The position numbers and the translations under genes were made by a program. From CAYJLC01 sp044426345 (GTDB taxonomy: Bacteria > Bacillota > Clostridia > Oscillospirales > Butyricicoccaceae), in the NCBI GenBank assembly GCA_044426345.1, contig JAWXUP010000103.1, positions 1 through 7,189 of the forward strand: DNA of 7,189 bases. The letters run 5' to 3'. The first letter of the stretch is position 1. Each line of letters starts with the position of its first letter. Below are positions 1 through 6,446 of the stretch, piece after piece. The notes beneath the pieces are model-generated. The model had not been told where the DNA came from. It ran no database searches and was given only the letters and a program-made list of their open reading frames with translations.

Positions 1-1
1 C

Positions 2-283
2 GAAACTGCTCTCACAAGGTTTGAGGCAAGGCTCAACTCACCTATGTTATCCGACATAGTTCGTGGACTGATTTCGGTTCTTCGTGGCGATAACGCTGTG
101 ATGTATTTTGAAATGCTTGCTCACGATATGAAGCAACTCGAACTGCAAAAACTCAAACTTCAAGCGATGAAAATACCAGCAAAAATACGAAAATACTCGT
201 TTTTGATGCTAATGTGCTTTATGATTACGTATATGGTTATCATCATTTTTGAAATTATTCGTTCAGTTGGAACGTTGTTCTAG
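2..283 (+). CDS. C-terminal part of a TadB/TadC-like type II secretion F-family membrane protein (5' partial)
   Basis: The frame is open to the left edge of the window, so only the last 93 residues are present. The ATG at 44 is internal and not a credible start. The fragment has the character of the C-terminal end of T2SSF-domain proteins: an amphipathic stretch with a conserved-looking 'RGLISVLRGD' (about residues 21-30), a charged helix rich in Lys, Gln and Leu with 'MKIPAK', then a single long membrane helix (about residues 64-88) ending close to the C-terminus. T2SSF proteins form the inner-membrane platform that couples the assembly ATPase to pilus subunits in Tad and type II systems. 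The following genes encode pilin-like and secreted proteins, which fits a platform role. The family is inferred from the tail and from context, because the diagnostic N-terminal T2SSF repeat lies outside the window. An unrelated single-pass membrane protein is the main alternative. Confidence 0.66.
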   Translation, partial: ETALTRFEARLNSPMLSDIVRGLISVLRGDNAVMYFEMLAHDMKQLELQKLKLQAMKIPAKIRKYSFLMLMCFMITYMVIIIFEIIRSVGTLF

Positions 284-301
284 TGATACTTGACCAAAAG
301 T

Positions 302-317
302 GAGGTGAATTAAAATT
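302..317 (+). promoter_or_regulatory. Ribosome binding site with apparent ATT start (DUF4320 gene)
   Basis: GAGGTGA at 302-308 is a strong Shine-Dalgarno match. It is followed by a 6-base spacer and ATT at 315-317. The first ATG/GTG/TTG-type codon in this frame is TTG at 336, 27 bases beyond the site and with no Shine-Dalgarno sequence of its own. An in-frame TGA at 306-308 prevents any start further upstream. The same layout recurs at 784-799. Confidence 0.55.
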
Positions 318-746
318 TATAGAATAAGAAAAATTTTGAAATCGAAAAATGGCGAAGGCTACATCGACACAGTAGTTTTAGTCTTATCAACAATGCTCGT
401 AATCGCACTTGCTGTAAACGTCTTTCCAGTTTTCATTGCAAAGCAGAAACTTGACACTTTCGCCACTGAAATTATGCGTGAAGCTGAAATTTCTGGAAAA
501 ATCGGTACTGAAACCACAATTTCAGAGCAAAAACTGTGCGATGAACTCAATATCGACCCTATTGTAACGTGGTCTGAAAGTGGAACTGTGCAGTTAAATG
601 AAGAAATTACCGTCACGCTGACACTACCTTATGAGCTCGGTTTATTCGGCGATTTTGGTTCGTTTTCGGTAAACTTAACGTCGGTCGCTAGTGGAAAAAG
701 CGAGGTGTATTGGAAAATAACCGACGAGCCGTCGGAGTCATATTAA
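315..746 (+). CDS. DUF4320 family pilin-like membrane protein, probable ATT start
   Basis: From the ATT at 315 this is a 143-residue protein; TTG at 336 would give 136 residues and is the conventional alternative. A basic N-terminus and 'KSKNGEGYID' (about 9-18) precede one membrane helix (about 19-41), then 'KQKLDTFATEIMREAEISGK' and a soluble C-terminal domain with 'GLFGDFGSF' and 'ASGKSEVYWK' near the end. I recognise this pattern as DUF4320, a family found in clostridial conjugative elements. The shape (short basic leader, Gly, acidic residue at +5 from that Gly, one hydrophobic helix, extracellular tail) resembles TadE-type pseudopilins, so a minor pilin of the appendage is the likely role, by inference. 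It lies 31 bases after the TadC-like gene and 50 bases before the next pilin-like gene, in one operon. I prefer ATT because only that codon is correctly spaced from the strong GAGGTGA and it retains the basic leader. Confidence 0.8.
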   Translation: MYRIRKILKSKNGEGYIDTVVLVLSTMLVIALAVNVFPVFIAKQKLDTFATEIMREAEISGKIGTETTISEQKLCDELNIDPIVTWSESGTVQLNEEITVTLTLPYELGLFGDFGSFSVNLTSVASGKSEVYWKITDEPSESY

Positions 747-783
747 ATTTAGTCTTGCGTTAAATAAAATCTACTCACGAATT

Positions 784-799
784 GAGGTGAATTCAAATT
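784..799 (+). promoter_or_regulatory. Ribosome binding site with apparent ATT start (TadE-like gene)
   Basis: GAGGTGA at 784-790, a 6-base spacer, then ATT at 797-799, with an in-frame TGA at 788-790. This geometry is identical to that at 302-317. The first conventional start in frame is TTG at 848, which would remove the basic leader and part of the membrane segment. GTG at 787 opens a different frame with no protein-like character. Confidence 0.55.
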
Positions 800-1339
800 T
801 TAAGATTAAAGAAAATACTCACGTCGAAAAAAGGCAGTGCGTTTCCGTTGACAATTTCAGTCGTGTTGGCACTGCTAATAATTTTCACTGGAATTTGCAA
901 ATATTTTCGTTTGGTAATCATCGCAGACGGAGTCAAAGAGGCGTTGCAAGATGCAGTAGTTTCTGCTGTAACCGAGAATTATGCAAACGTCTATCACGGT
1001 GCTCGTGAAGGCTATTCAGGTGGCTACCAACCAGTCGCAGATGACTTTGAGCAAGCGTTAGATTATAGCGATATTTACAGCCAACTTGCAAGTGTTCTCG
1101 ATTTGGAGTATACTGGAATATATGAGAAAACGACCGACAGTGGCGACCTTGAATTTGGGTTATATGACCTATATATCGACATCAGAAACGCTCCACTTGC
1201 GACGTCGGACGATGATGAGCAAAGGTTTGAAATTGACAGCTACATCACGCTCGAAGTTCCAGTGTCGTTTGCCGGAAAACTACTGCCAAACCTTCAAATT
1301 AGGCTCAAAACCACAGCTGGATATATACCAATATTCTAA
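797..1339 (+). CDS. TadE-like pilin-like membrane protein, probable ATT start
   Basis: Read from ATT at 797 the product has 180 residues. A basic leader (Arg3, Lys5, Lys6, Lys11, Lys12) leads to Gly13, then a membrane helix (about 18-36). A soluble region follows, with 'YHGAREGYSGGYQP' at about 66-79 and 'LEVPVSFAGKLLP' near 152-164, ending 'KTTAGYIPIF'. I know this combination from uncharacterised, sometimes TadE-like, proteins in clostridial conjugative elements next to DUF4320. Its leader is closely similar to that of the DUF4320 gene, so the two are probably a pilin-like pair exposed outside the membrane. TTG at 848 gives only 163 residues and begins after the basic leader, so it is a poor start. 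It lies 77 bases before the DUF6550 gene. There is no clear terminator between them, so co-transcription is likely. The molecular role is inferred from topology and neighbours. Confidence 0.78.
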   Translation: MLRLKKILTSKKGSAFPLTISVVLALLIIFTGICKYFRLVIIADGVKEALQDAVVSAVTENYANVYHGAREGYSGGYQPVADDFEQALDYSDIYSQLASVLDLEYTGIYEKTTDSGDLEFGLYDLYIDIRNAPLATSDDDEQRFEIDSYITLEVPVSFAGKLLPNLQIRLKTTAGYIPIF

Positions 1340-1416
1340 AATTTTGTGAGGTATTGCCTATAGCTTTATATAAAAACTTGTGATATTGTTAGTTTAAAAA
1401 TTAAGGAGTGAAAATT

Positions 1417-1947
1417 ATGAAAAAGAAATTGCTTGCAATCTTCGGTGGACTTATCGTCTGCATGGCATTAATATTGCTGATATTAAGCAAATCTGAAGAT
1501 ACAACTGTTGACGACGTTGAAATTCCAACAGTCGATAACGAACAAACCGAAATTGTGGTGATAGAGCCAGAAATTACACCAGAAATCGTCGTTGAACCTA
1601 TCGAAATACAAGAAACTGAGTCTGAAAAAGACGTAAATGGTGACGATCAAGGCACGGAACAAACCATTCAGCCAGACGTTGAAGAAAAACCGACGTACAC
1701 TGAAGAACAGTTGTCAGACCCTACGCAAACACCAAGTGGCGAGCCAGTTGAAGTTCCGACTGATGATGAAACAACTGCAGAAACTGAATCTACTCAAAGC
1801 ACGACACAACCCAGTTCGTCAAGTTCTACAAGTTCATCAAGTGGTGGACTTCCTGGTTTTAGTGACGTAATTATAGGTGGTGAAAATACAGCTATAGTTG
1901 GTCAAAGTGATGGTGATATTAATAAACAAGTAGGTATTATGGGATAA
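1417..1947 (+). CDS. DUF6550 family membrane-anchored low-complexity protein
   Basis: A 176-residue protein starting at ATG 1417, eight bases after AAGGAG (1403-1408); the in-frame GTG at 1408 lies within the binding site and is rejected. A short basic start and one membrane helix (about 5-23) are followed by a long acidic extracellular region rich in Glu, Thr, Pro and Val. It includes 'DQGTEQTIQPD' (77-87) and 'DPTQTPSGEPVE' (101-112), a nearly pure Ser tract (133-142), and a short conserved-looking tail 'GGLPGF' with a final 'DGDINKQVG'. The GTEQTIQ and DPTQTP motifs are what I associate with DUF6550 in clostridial mobile elements. No enzymatic motif is visible. The layout suggests a stalk or wall-spanning spacer holding a small C-terminal element outside the cell, perhaps a pilus accessory or surface adaptor; this is inference. 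Confidence 0.76.
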   Translation: MKKKLLAIFGGLIVCMALILLILSKSEDTTVDDVEIPTVDNEQTEIVVIEPEITPEIVVEPIEIQETESEKDVNGDDQGTEQTIQPDVEEKPTYTEEQLSDPTQTPSGEPVEVPTDDETTAETESTQSTTQPSSSSSTSSSSGGLPGFSDVIIGGENTAIVGQSDGDINKQVGIMG

Positions 1948-1959
1948 ATAAATTTTATG

Positions 1960-1988
1960 AAATGCATAGCTTAGGCTGTGCATTTTTT
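1960..1988 (+). terminator. Intrinsic terminator-like hairpin inside the operon
   Basis: An 11-bp stem (1960-1970 with 1975-1985, one G-U pair) closes a 4-base loop TTAG, and six T residues at 1983-1988 follow. It starts 12 bases after the DUF6550 stop and ends 7 bases before the AAAGGAG of the next gene. It could terminate part of the transcripts and lower expression of the downstream secreted protein, or act as a processing or stability hairpin. Confidence 0.6.
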
Positions 1989-2006
1989 CTTTGTAAAGGA
2001 GATATA

Positions 2007-3728
2007 ATGAAAAAAATATTGAAAATATTAAGCTTTATTATGGTTGCGCTATTTAGCTTTAATATTTTGTGTTTCGCTGAAGGAGATGCAAACATAGATA
2101 CTGGTGGTAGCGATTTAGGGACTGGCAATAGCGAAAACTATTGGAGCTCTGGAATGGACGGAATAAGAATAACAGTTGTGCGTTCTAGTGACTACGCTAT
2201 CATAACCGTACCTTTAGACCTTACCAACAAAGCCATATCAACCAGTATTTACCACTTCGGAAAAGTCTGTAAAATACAATATAATAATGGTTTGAACTTA
2301 ACAGCATATCAAGGGAATTACACGTATATAAATCCTACAATTGCATTGCCAACTACTATAAGTTCAACTGGAACTAGTAATATTGATGATATAAAAGAAT
2401 ATATTTGCTCTGAATATATGATAGAATTAATTTCAAATTATACAGGTATGTCTTATAAAAATCTAGTGAGTGGAAATTACAAATTACTAATTGAGCCGAT
2501 AGCTTACTACACTTTTAACGGTGTTTTAATTGCTACTACTGCCACCGAAGCAGCGCTTTACGACGAAGCTGTAAATGGTGATTTGAAATCGAATATGGCA
2601 TCGCTTTCGCACAAAAACTTGCCACTTTCAATGTTCCTTGAAACTAGTGATTTAGGCTTTTCTGCGTGGAACGGAAGTACGACGACATCAGCTACAAATG
2701 CTCAAATCAAAGCAAGTCTCGGCTTAGGAGTTGTGCGTTTTGAAGAAGACCCAGAACCCACCGAAACTAGCGATTATGACTACGAATATCGTATCGACAC
2801 CGAAGTCATAACCTCAGTTTATGTTTACGGAGGGCAGTCCGACCCTCTTGATAAAACAGTCGTCACGTTCGACATTAATGGGACAGAATATTCGGTCAGC
2901 AACGTCTACTACCCCAGCGGCGACGGTCAACTCGTTTGGGTTAAATGGACTACACCGAGCGAGCCTCAAGACATCGTAATTGATGTGTCGGTTTCAGGTC
3001 CGGGTGACGTTGATAGCTCGAAAATTTACTGTTCTATCGTGTCTTTAGACGAAAATCCACCACCGAATCCAGTCGCTGACGATAGAAATGATGATTTTGA
3101 GTACGAAACTGCTCCATCTCGTGATGTTTTAACAACTGCCACTTGGGGAATTTGGACTCCGTATTGGCAAGAAAATTGGGTCGATAATGGTGGCTGGGAA
3201 TACGACAAGTACACCGATGGAAATGGTGTCGAGCAAAAAGATAAATATTGGGATTCAGACTGGGAGGACGAAGGTTGGTGGGCTTTCGATTACAACGAAT
3301 ATTCTGCAAGCCTATCTGCGACAATGGAAATCACGTGCGACAGTGAGAACCCAACTGCAAATGGTGACACAATGAAGTCTGGATACGGCATAAATCAGCT
3401 CGTCGAAACGTCGGTTCGCACCACGCAAAGTTCAGCTACAACTGACTGCCAAAATGTCGTGAGTTACTTCTCGGAGTTTAACTACGAAACATACTGGCGA
3501 CTACTCGAGCAAACGTCAAACGGAGAATTTGAGTTGCAAAAAAATGTGTATTCAACCTACAAAAATCGCACGCATTTCACACCGATTTGGTATCCAGACG
3601 GACTTTACACGGTGAATTCTTGGGTAATAGATACGTGGACACCAGTCGGAATGCTGTCGCTAAACTTGACAGATAACTTAAATATTGACGGAAATTTGTG
3701 GGACGATTGGCATATTGCCGTAAAATAA
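2007..3728 (+). CDS. Large secreted Trp-rich protein of the conjugative/Tad-like element
   Basis: ATG at 2007 follows AAAGGAG at 1996-2002 and gives 573 residues. The upstream in-frame ATG at 1962 lies in the terminator-like hairpin and would spoil the signal peptide. Residues 1-24 form a clear signal peptide (KK start, hydrophobic core, cleavage likely after 'CFA'). The mature protein has a mixed N-terminal region (about 45-245) with 'KNLPLSMFLETSDLGF', a beta-sandwich-like region (about 265-335) with 'QLVWVKWTTPSEP', then 'ENPPPNPVADDRNDDF' (349-364) and a cluster of at least nine tryptophans at 380-425. It ends with 'LNIDGNLWDDWHIAV'. No C-terminal anchor or LPXTG motif is visible. I have seen proteins of this type beside DUF4320, DUF6550 and DUF3852 in clostridial elements but know of no tested function. 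An extracellular adhesin, tip or pilus-associated component is a reasonable inference. No catalytic signature was recognised. Confidence 0.82.
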   Translation: MKKILKILSFIMVALFSFNILCFAEGDANIDTGGSDLGTGNSENYWSSGMDGIRITVVRSSDYAIITVPLDLTNKAISTSIYHFGKVCKIQYNNGLNLTAYQGNYTYINPTIALPTTISSTGTSNIDDIKEYICSEYMIELISNYTGMSYKNLVSGNYKLLIEPIAYYTFNGVLIATTATEAALYDEAVNGDLKSNMASLSHKNLPLSMFLETSDLGFSAWNGSTTTSATNAQIKASLGLGVVRFEEDPEPTETSDYDYEYRIDTEVITSVYVYGGQSDPLDKTVVTFDINGTEYSVSNVYYPSGDGQLVWVKWTTPSEPQDIVIDVSVSGPGDVDSSKIYCSIVSLDENPPPNPVADDRNDDFEYETAPSRDVLTTATWGIWTPYWQENWVDNGGWEYDKYTDGNGVEQKDKYWDSDWEDEGWWAFDYNEYSASLSATMEITCDSENPTANGDTMKSGYGINQLVETSVRTTQSSATTDCQNVVSYFSEFNYETYWRLLEQTSNGEFELQKNVYSTYKNRTHFTPIWYPDGLYTVNSWVIDTWTPVGMLSLNLTDNLNIDGNLWDDWHIAVK

Positions 3729-3738
3729 GGAGGATTTA

Positions 3739-4080
3739 ATGAAATTTTTAACCAAAAACAAAAAAATATTACTGCAAATACTACTTTTTGTGTGTATTTT
3801 CAGTATAACAGCATTCGCCGACGGAACTGGTGACGTTGCTGGCGCAGTGGAATCAACGTGGACCGATGCAAGCGCACAAATCAAGCAAGTAGTAAATAAC
3901 GTGATTTTTCCGTGCATAGACTTAATTTTAGCAGTATTTTTCTTTACGAAAGTCGGTTTAGCGTACTTCGACTTTAGAAAATCAGGTCAATTTGAATGGA
4001 CAGGCCCAGCAATTTTATTTGCGTGCTTGGTGTTTACGATGACGGCTCCGCTTTATATTTGGGAGATAATTGGGATATAG
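3739..4080 (+). CDS. DUF3852 family small membrane protein, VirB2/TrbC-like topology
   Basis: A 113-residue protein starting at ATG 3739; the ribosome site AAGGAGG (3727-3733) overlaps the stop codon of the preceding gene, so the two are translationally linked. A signal peptide (about 1-27, cleavage likely after 'AFA') is followed by 'GDVAGAVESTWTDASAQIK', a first membrane helix (about 52-76), a short basic loop 'DFRKSGQFEW', and a second helix (about 89-110). I recognise the 'STWTDASAQI' and 'SGQFEWTGPAILFACLVFT' pattern as DUF3852, found in Firmicutes conjugative elements. The mature form, about 86 residues with two membrane helices joined by a small basic loop, is the layout of VirB2/TrbC-type conjugative pilins. 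A membrane or pilus subunit is therefore the most plausible role, though similarity in layout is not proof of homology. It is the last gene of the operon in this window. Confidence 0.82.
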   Translation: MKFLTKNKKILLQILLFVCIFSITAFADGTGDVAGAVESTWTDASAQIKQVVNNVIFPCIDLILAVFFFTKVGLAYFDFRKSGQFEWTGPAILFACLVFTMTAPLYIWEIIGI

Positions 4081-4088
4081 CAGAAAAG

Positions 4089-4128
4089 AGTCTCAAACTA
4101 ATTAATTAAAATAGGTTTGAGACTATTT
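4089..4128. terminator. Probable bidirectional terminator between convergent genes
   Basis: A perfect 10-bp inverted repeat (4089-4098 with 4115-4124, AGTCTCAAAC) lies just after the DUF3852 stop. On the + strand the tail is short and weak (ATTTAT). On the - strand the hairpin is followed by CTTTTCT, a better U tract, so it can also end the transcript of the convergent NACHT gene. Confidence 0.68.
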
Positions 4129-4155
4129 ATGTAAATTTATAAAGATTTGGCTATG

Positions 4156-4186
4156 CAGGCGTCAAAAGATAGATATTTGGCGCTTG
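4156..4186 (+). repeat. Imperfect inverted repeat downstream of the operon terminator
   Basis: CAGGCGTCAAA (4156-4166) pairs with TTTGGCGCTTG (4176-4186) over 11 positions with two G-U pairs in + strand RNA, around a 9-base loop. There is no T tract behind it. The stem is weaker on the - strand, where the G-U pairs become A-C mismatches. It lies between the terminator and the 3' end of the NACHT gene; its role is unknown. The rest of 4081-4217 shows no credible gene. Confidence 0.35.
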
Positions 4187-4217
4187 AAGTAATGTATAAT
4201 TTTAGTATACTTATAAT

Positions 4218-6341
4218 TTAATGCTCTTGTTTTTTTACTAATTCAATTATATTCTTTTTAATATCCATCATCAGAGCGCTTCTATCTTCGGGCATATTTT
4301 TAATATTGGAAACATTGCACTCTTTTATAATTGAAAATTCTTTATCAGTTAAAGATTGAATACCTCTATTCGATAAAAACGTATAAATAGTGGCTAAATC
4401 AAATAATCTAAAACATGCTATCTTATCTTCTATGATATATTCAGAAGCATCTGCGGAAAGACGCTTAATTCTTTTTTCTTTAGCATTCGTCCAACTACCA
4501 CCTTTATCTTCAAAAGAAATAAAATTTTCATTTAAGACATCTCCATAATATACTAATGTATAAGAGCGATTAACTAAATCATATTTTTCATCATATTCCG
4601 AATGATATGGTAACATTTTTTTAACATATTCCAGTTCTATTTCACTGTTGCATGTTAAAGAAGCGCTGATAGCACATTGTCTCCTTAACACCGTATTTTG
4701 ATATTCATTAAATTCTTTCTCAGAGTAATCGCTTAACAAATTATCATTATAGAAAACCCAATTTAAAAATTCAGAAGAATCTGGTATTTTTAATCTACCG
4801 ACTCTAAATGTTATTTCAAATTTCAACAATAAAAGTTCGTTTTTGCTTAAGTCCGTTTTATTTAAAAATTTTTCAACATTTTGATGTTTTAAATTATATG
4901 ATTTTAATCCATTTAAATCTTTATCCTTAGGCAATGTTGAAACATACATATTGATAAATCTATTTAACATTATCACTTTATGTTCATGTGTGGAAAAATT
5001 AAATTTTATAGCATCAGATATAAAATCTGCGCATTCGTTACTGTAAAGAAAGCTCAAAGGAGCTAAATTATAATTACTATAATCAGTATGCTCAAAATTT
5101 AGGTGATGTATATAATATTCTGCAACAAAAAATTCTTTATATGTTTGGTGTGTGAATTTTTTGTCCTTAGAGTCATAAATCATTGAAAGCATTTTACCAT
5201 ATTCACTATTTGGAGTAATCTCACCTTTTGATTCATTATATTTTAATAGCCAAAAAGCTTCACTAGATAATAACTTGAAAAATATATTAGCTTTTTCACT
5301 GGAATCATCTAAATTAACATTCAATGAATTGACTCTCTTGAAAATCATTGTAATATAACAACGGTATACAGAATATTTGTTATTAGTATCAAGATTTGGG
5401 AATGTTTCCCCTGATATTAATATTAACGAATATAACTTAAATAGCATAGGCGTATATTCGAGTTTAATTGTTTTGAAAATATTGTTAATATCGTCGGTAT
5501 ATTGCTGTAGATTGAAGTCGTTGGTTTTGCATATTATTTTCTTTGTCATATCAATCAATTCCTCAATTTCTGATTCTGTCCACTTATTAATTTGATATTT
5601 ATTGGTAAAATAATTTCCTGACTTACCAAGCTGGGTGTATCTATTTTGACAATAAGCTCTACAGCTAATAGCAATCTTTATGTCACTTTTAGAGTCACAA
5701 GAATGAATCTTTTCTAGTACATTTTTTATTTTATTTAGAGTTTCAATAGACTCATCTAATTCATCTACACCATCACAGATTATAAATATTCTTTTTAAAT
5801 TAGAATATTTAATAGTCTTTAAAAATGCATCAATATCATGGTCGAAAAACTTCTCTGCAGAATAAAAAAATACCAAGCGAGATAGTATCAAATTTCTAAT
5901 TTTGCCTAATACTGTAAATTGGTTTAAAAATAATTTATTTAAATATGTACTTTTGCCAGATCCGGCTTCTCCGATTAATATAAAAGATTCTTTCAGGTTT
6001 AATCTAGATATTAATTTACCATTAGCAACATTTGTTATTTTATGATCAATGTGCAAATTATGAATTTTAGTATATTCCTTCCATTCATTATATATAAGAG
6101 GGACACCGTTTTTTTGAAAATTATAATGTTGATTTGATAGATTTTTCAAATCAGATTTAGCCCTATTTCTTTTACGATAATATTTTTTATCAAAAAGTTT
6201 TTTTAAAATTTCTAATAGAGGTATAGCAACTATTACTATTGCTACAATCGAGATAAATATCGGTTTATAAATAATCTCGTTTCCTGACGATATTATCTCA
6301 GAAAATTTTTCAAAAATAAGATTTATGAAAGCATTAGTCAT
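4218..6341 (-). CDS. Membrane-anchored NACHT-type STAND NTPase, probable anti-phage defence
   Basis: A 707-residue protein; its ATG (complement of 6339-6341) follows AGAAAGGA (complement of 6351-6358). One membrane helix (about 26-48) is followed by a strongly basic stretch (about 47-66), which suggests the bulk of the protein is cytoplasmic. The NACHT module follows: Walker A GEAGSGKST (124-132), Walker B 'IFIICDGVDELDES' (185-198) with the Asp-Gly-x-Asp-Glu signature, a sensor-like 'IAISCRAY' (223-230), 'TPMLFKLY' (297-304), and the family's typical 'FTHQTYKEFFVAEYY' (396-410) closing the winged-helix part. Residues about 415-707 are helical-looking, with no evident LRR or TPR repeats, and include 'NRSYTLVYYGDV' (591-602). 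STAND NTPases of this kind are known to oligomerise on sensing a phage cue, and several bacterial NACHT proteins are proven defence genes. No separate N-terminal nuclease or protease is seen, so the membrane segment may itself be the effector (inference). The gene is more A/T-rich than its neighbours and faces the operon, as expected of cargo. Confidence 0.85.
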   Translation of the reverse strand: MTNAFINLIFEKFSEIISSGNEIIYKPIFISIVAIVIVAIPLLEILKKLFDKKYYRKRNRAKSDLKNLSNQHYNFQKNGVPLIYNEWKEYTKIHNLHIDHKITNVANGKLISRLNLKESFILIGEAGSGKSTYLNKLFLNQFTVLGKIRNLILSRLVFFYSAEKFFDHDIDAFLKTIKYSNLKRIFIICDGVDELDESIETLNKIKNVLEKIHSCDSKSDIKIAISCRAYCQNRYTQLGKSGNYFTNKYQINKWTESEIEELIDMTKKIICKTNDFNLQQYTDDINNIFKTIKLEYTPMLFKLYSLILISGETFPNLDTNNKYSVYRCYITMIFKRVNSLNVNLDDSSEKANIFFKLLSSEAFWLLKYNESKGEITPNSEYGKMLSMIYDSKDKKFTHQTYKEFFVAEYYIHHLNFEHTDYSNYNLAPLSFLYSNECADFISDAIKFNFSTHEHKVIMLNRFINMYVSTLPKDKDLNGLKSYNLKHQNVEKFLNKTDLSKNELLLLKFEITFRVGRLKIPDSSEFLNWVFYNDNLLSDYSEKEFNEYQNTVLRRQCAISASLTCNSEIELEYVKKMLPYHSEYDEKYDLVNRSYTLVYYGDVLNENFISFEDKGGSWTNAKEKRIKRLSADASEYIIEDKIACFRLFDLATIYTFLSNRGIQSLTDKEFSIIKECNVSNIKNMPEDRSALMMDIKKNIIELVKKQEH

Positions 6342-6446
6342 TTTTCACATTCCTTTCTATTATATATAATATTTAGACATTGTAACTTGCTAAAATATTT
6401 GCTTTTTAATTTCGTTACTTTGTTCATAATAAATTTAACTATTTAT

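Noticed and set aside
44..283. ATG at 44 as the start of a complete 79-residue gene
   Set aside because: The same frame is open to the window edge, there is no ribosome binding site before 44, and the upstream residues fit the same T2SSF-like helix. It is the tail of a longer gene.
290..325. TTGACC and TAGAAT as a promoter before the DUF4320 gene
   Set aside because: Spacing is about 24 bases rather than 17, and the second box falls inside the coding region. The gene is better explained by read-through from upstream.
787..1008. GTG-initiated 73-residue frame just after GAGG
   Set aside because: It overlaps the TadE-like gene in another frame and its translation is not protein-like, while the overlapped frame carries recognisable motifs. 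The GTG also lies within the Shine-Dalgarno sequence.
1962..2006. Upstream in-frame ATG at 1962 for the large secreted protein
   Set aside because: It lies inside the terminator-like hairpin, has no ribosome site, and would put 15 unrelated residues before an otherwise perfect signal peptide.
3026..3324. Minus-strand open frames opposite the secreted protein
   Set aside because: They are shadows of the + strand gene, without ribosome sites or recognisable protein features.
4153..4221. 22-residue ATG frame between the terminator and the NACHT gene
   Set aside because: No ribosome binding site, very short, lies in a hairpin and overlaps the NACHT stop codon.
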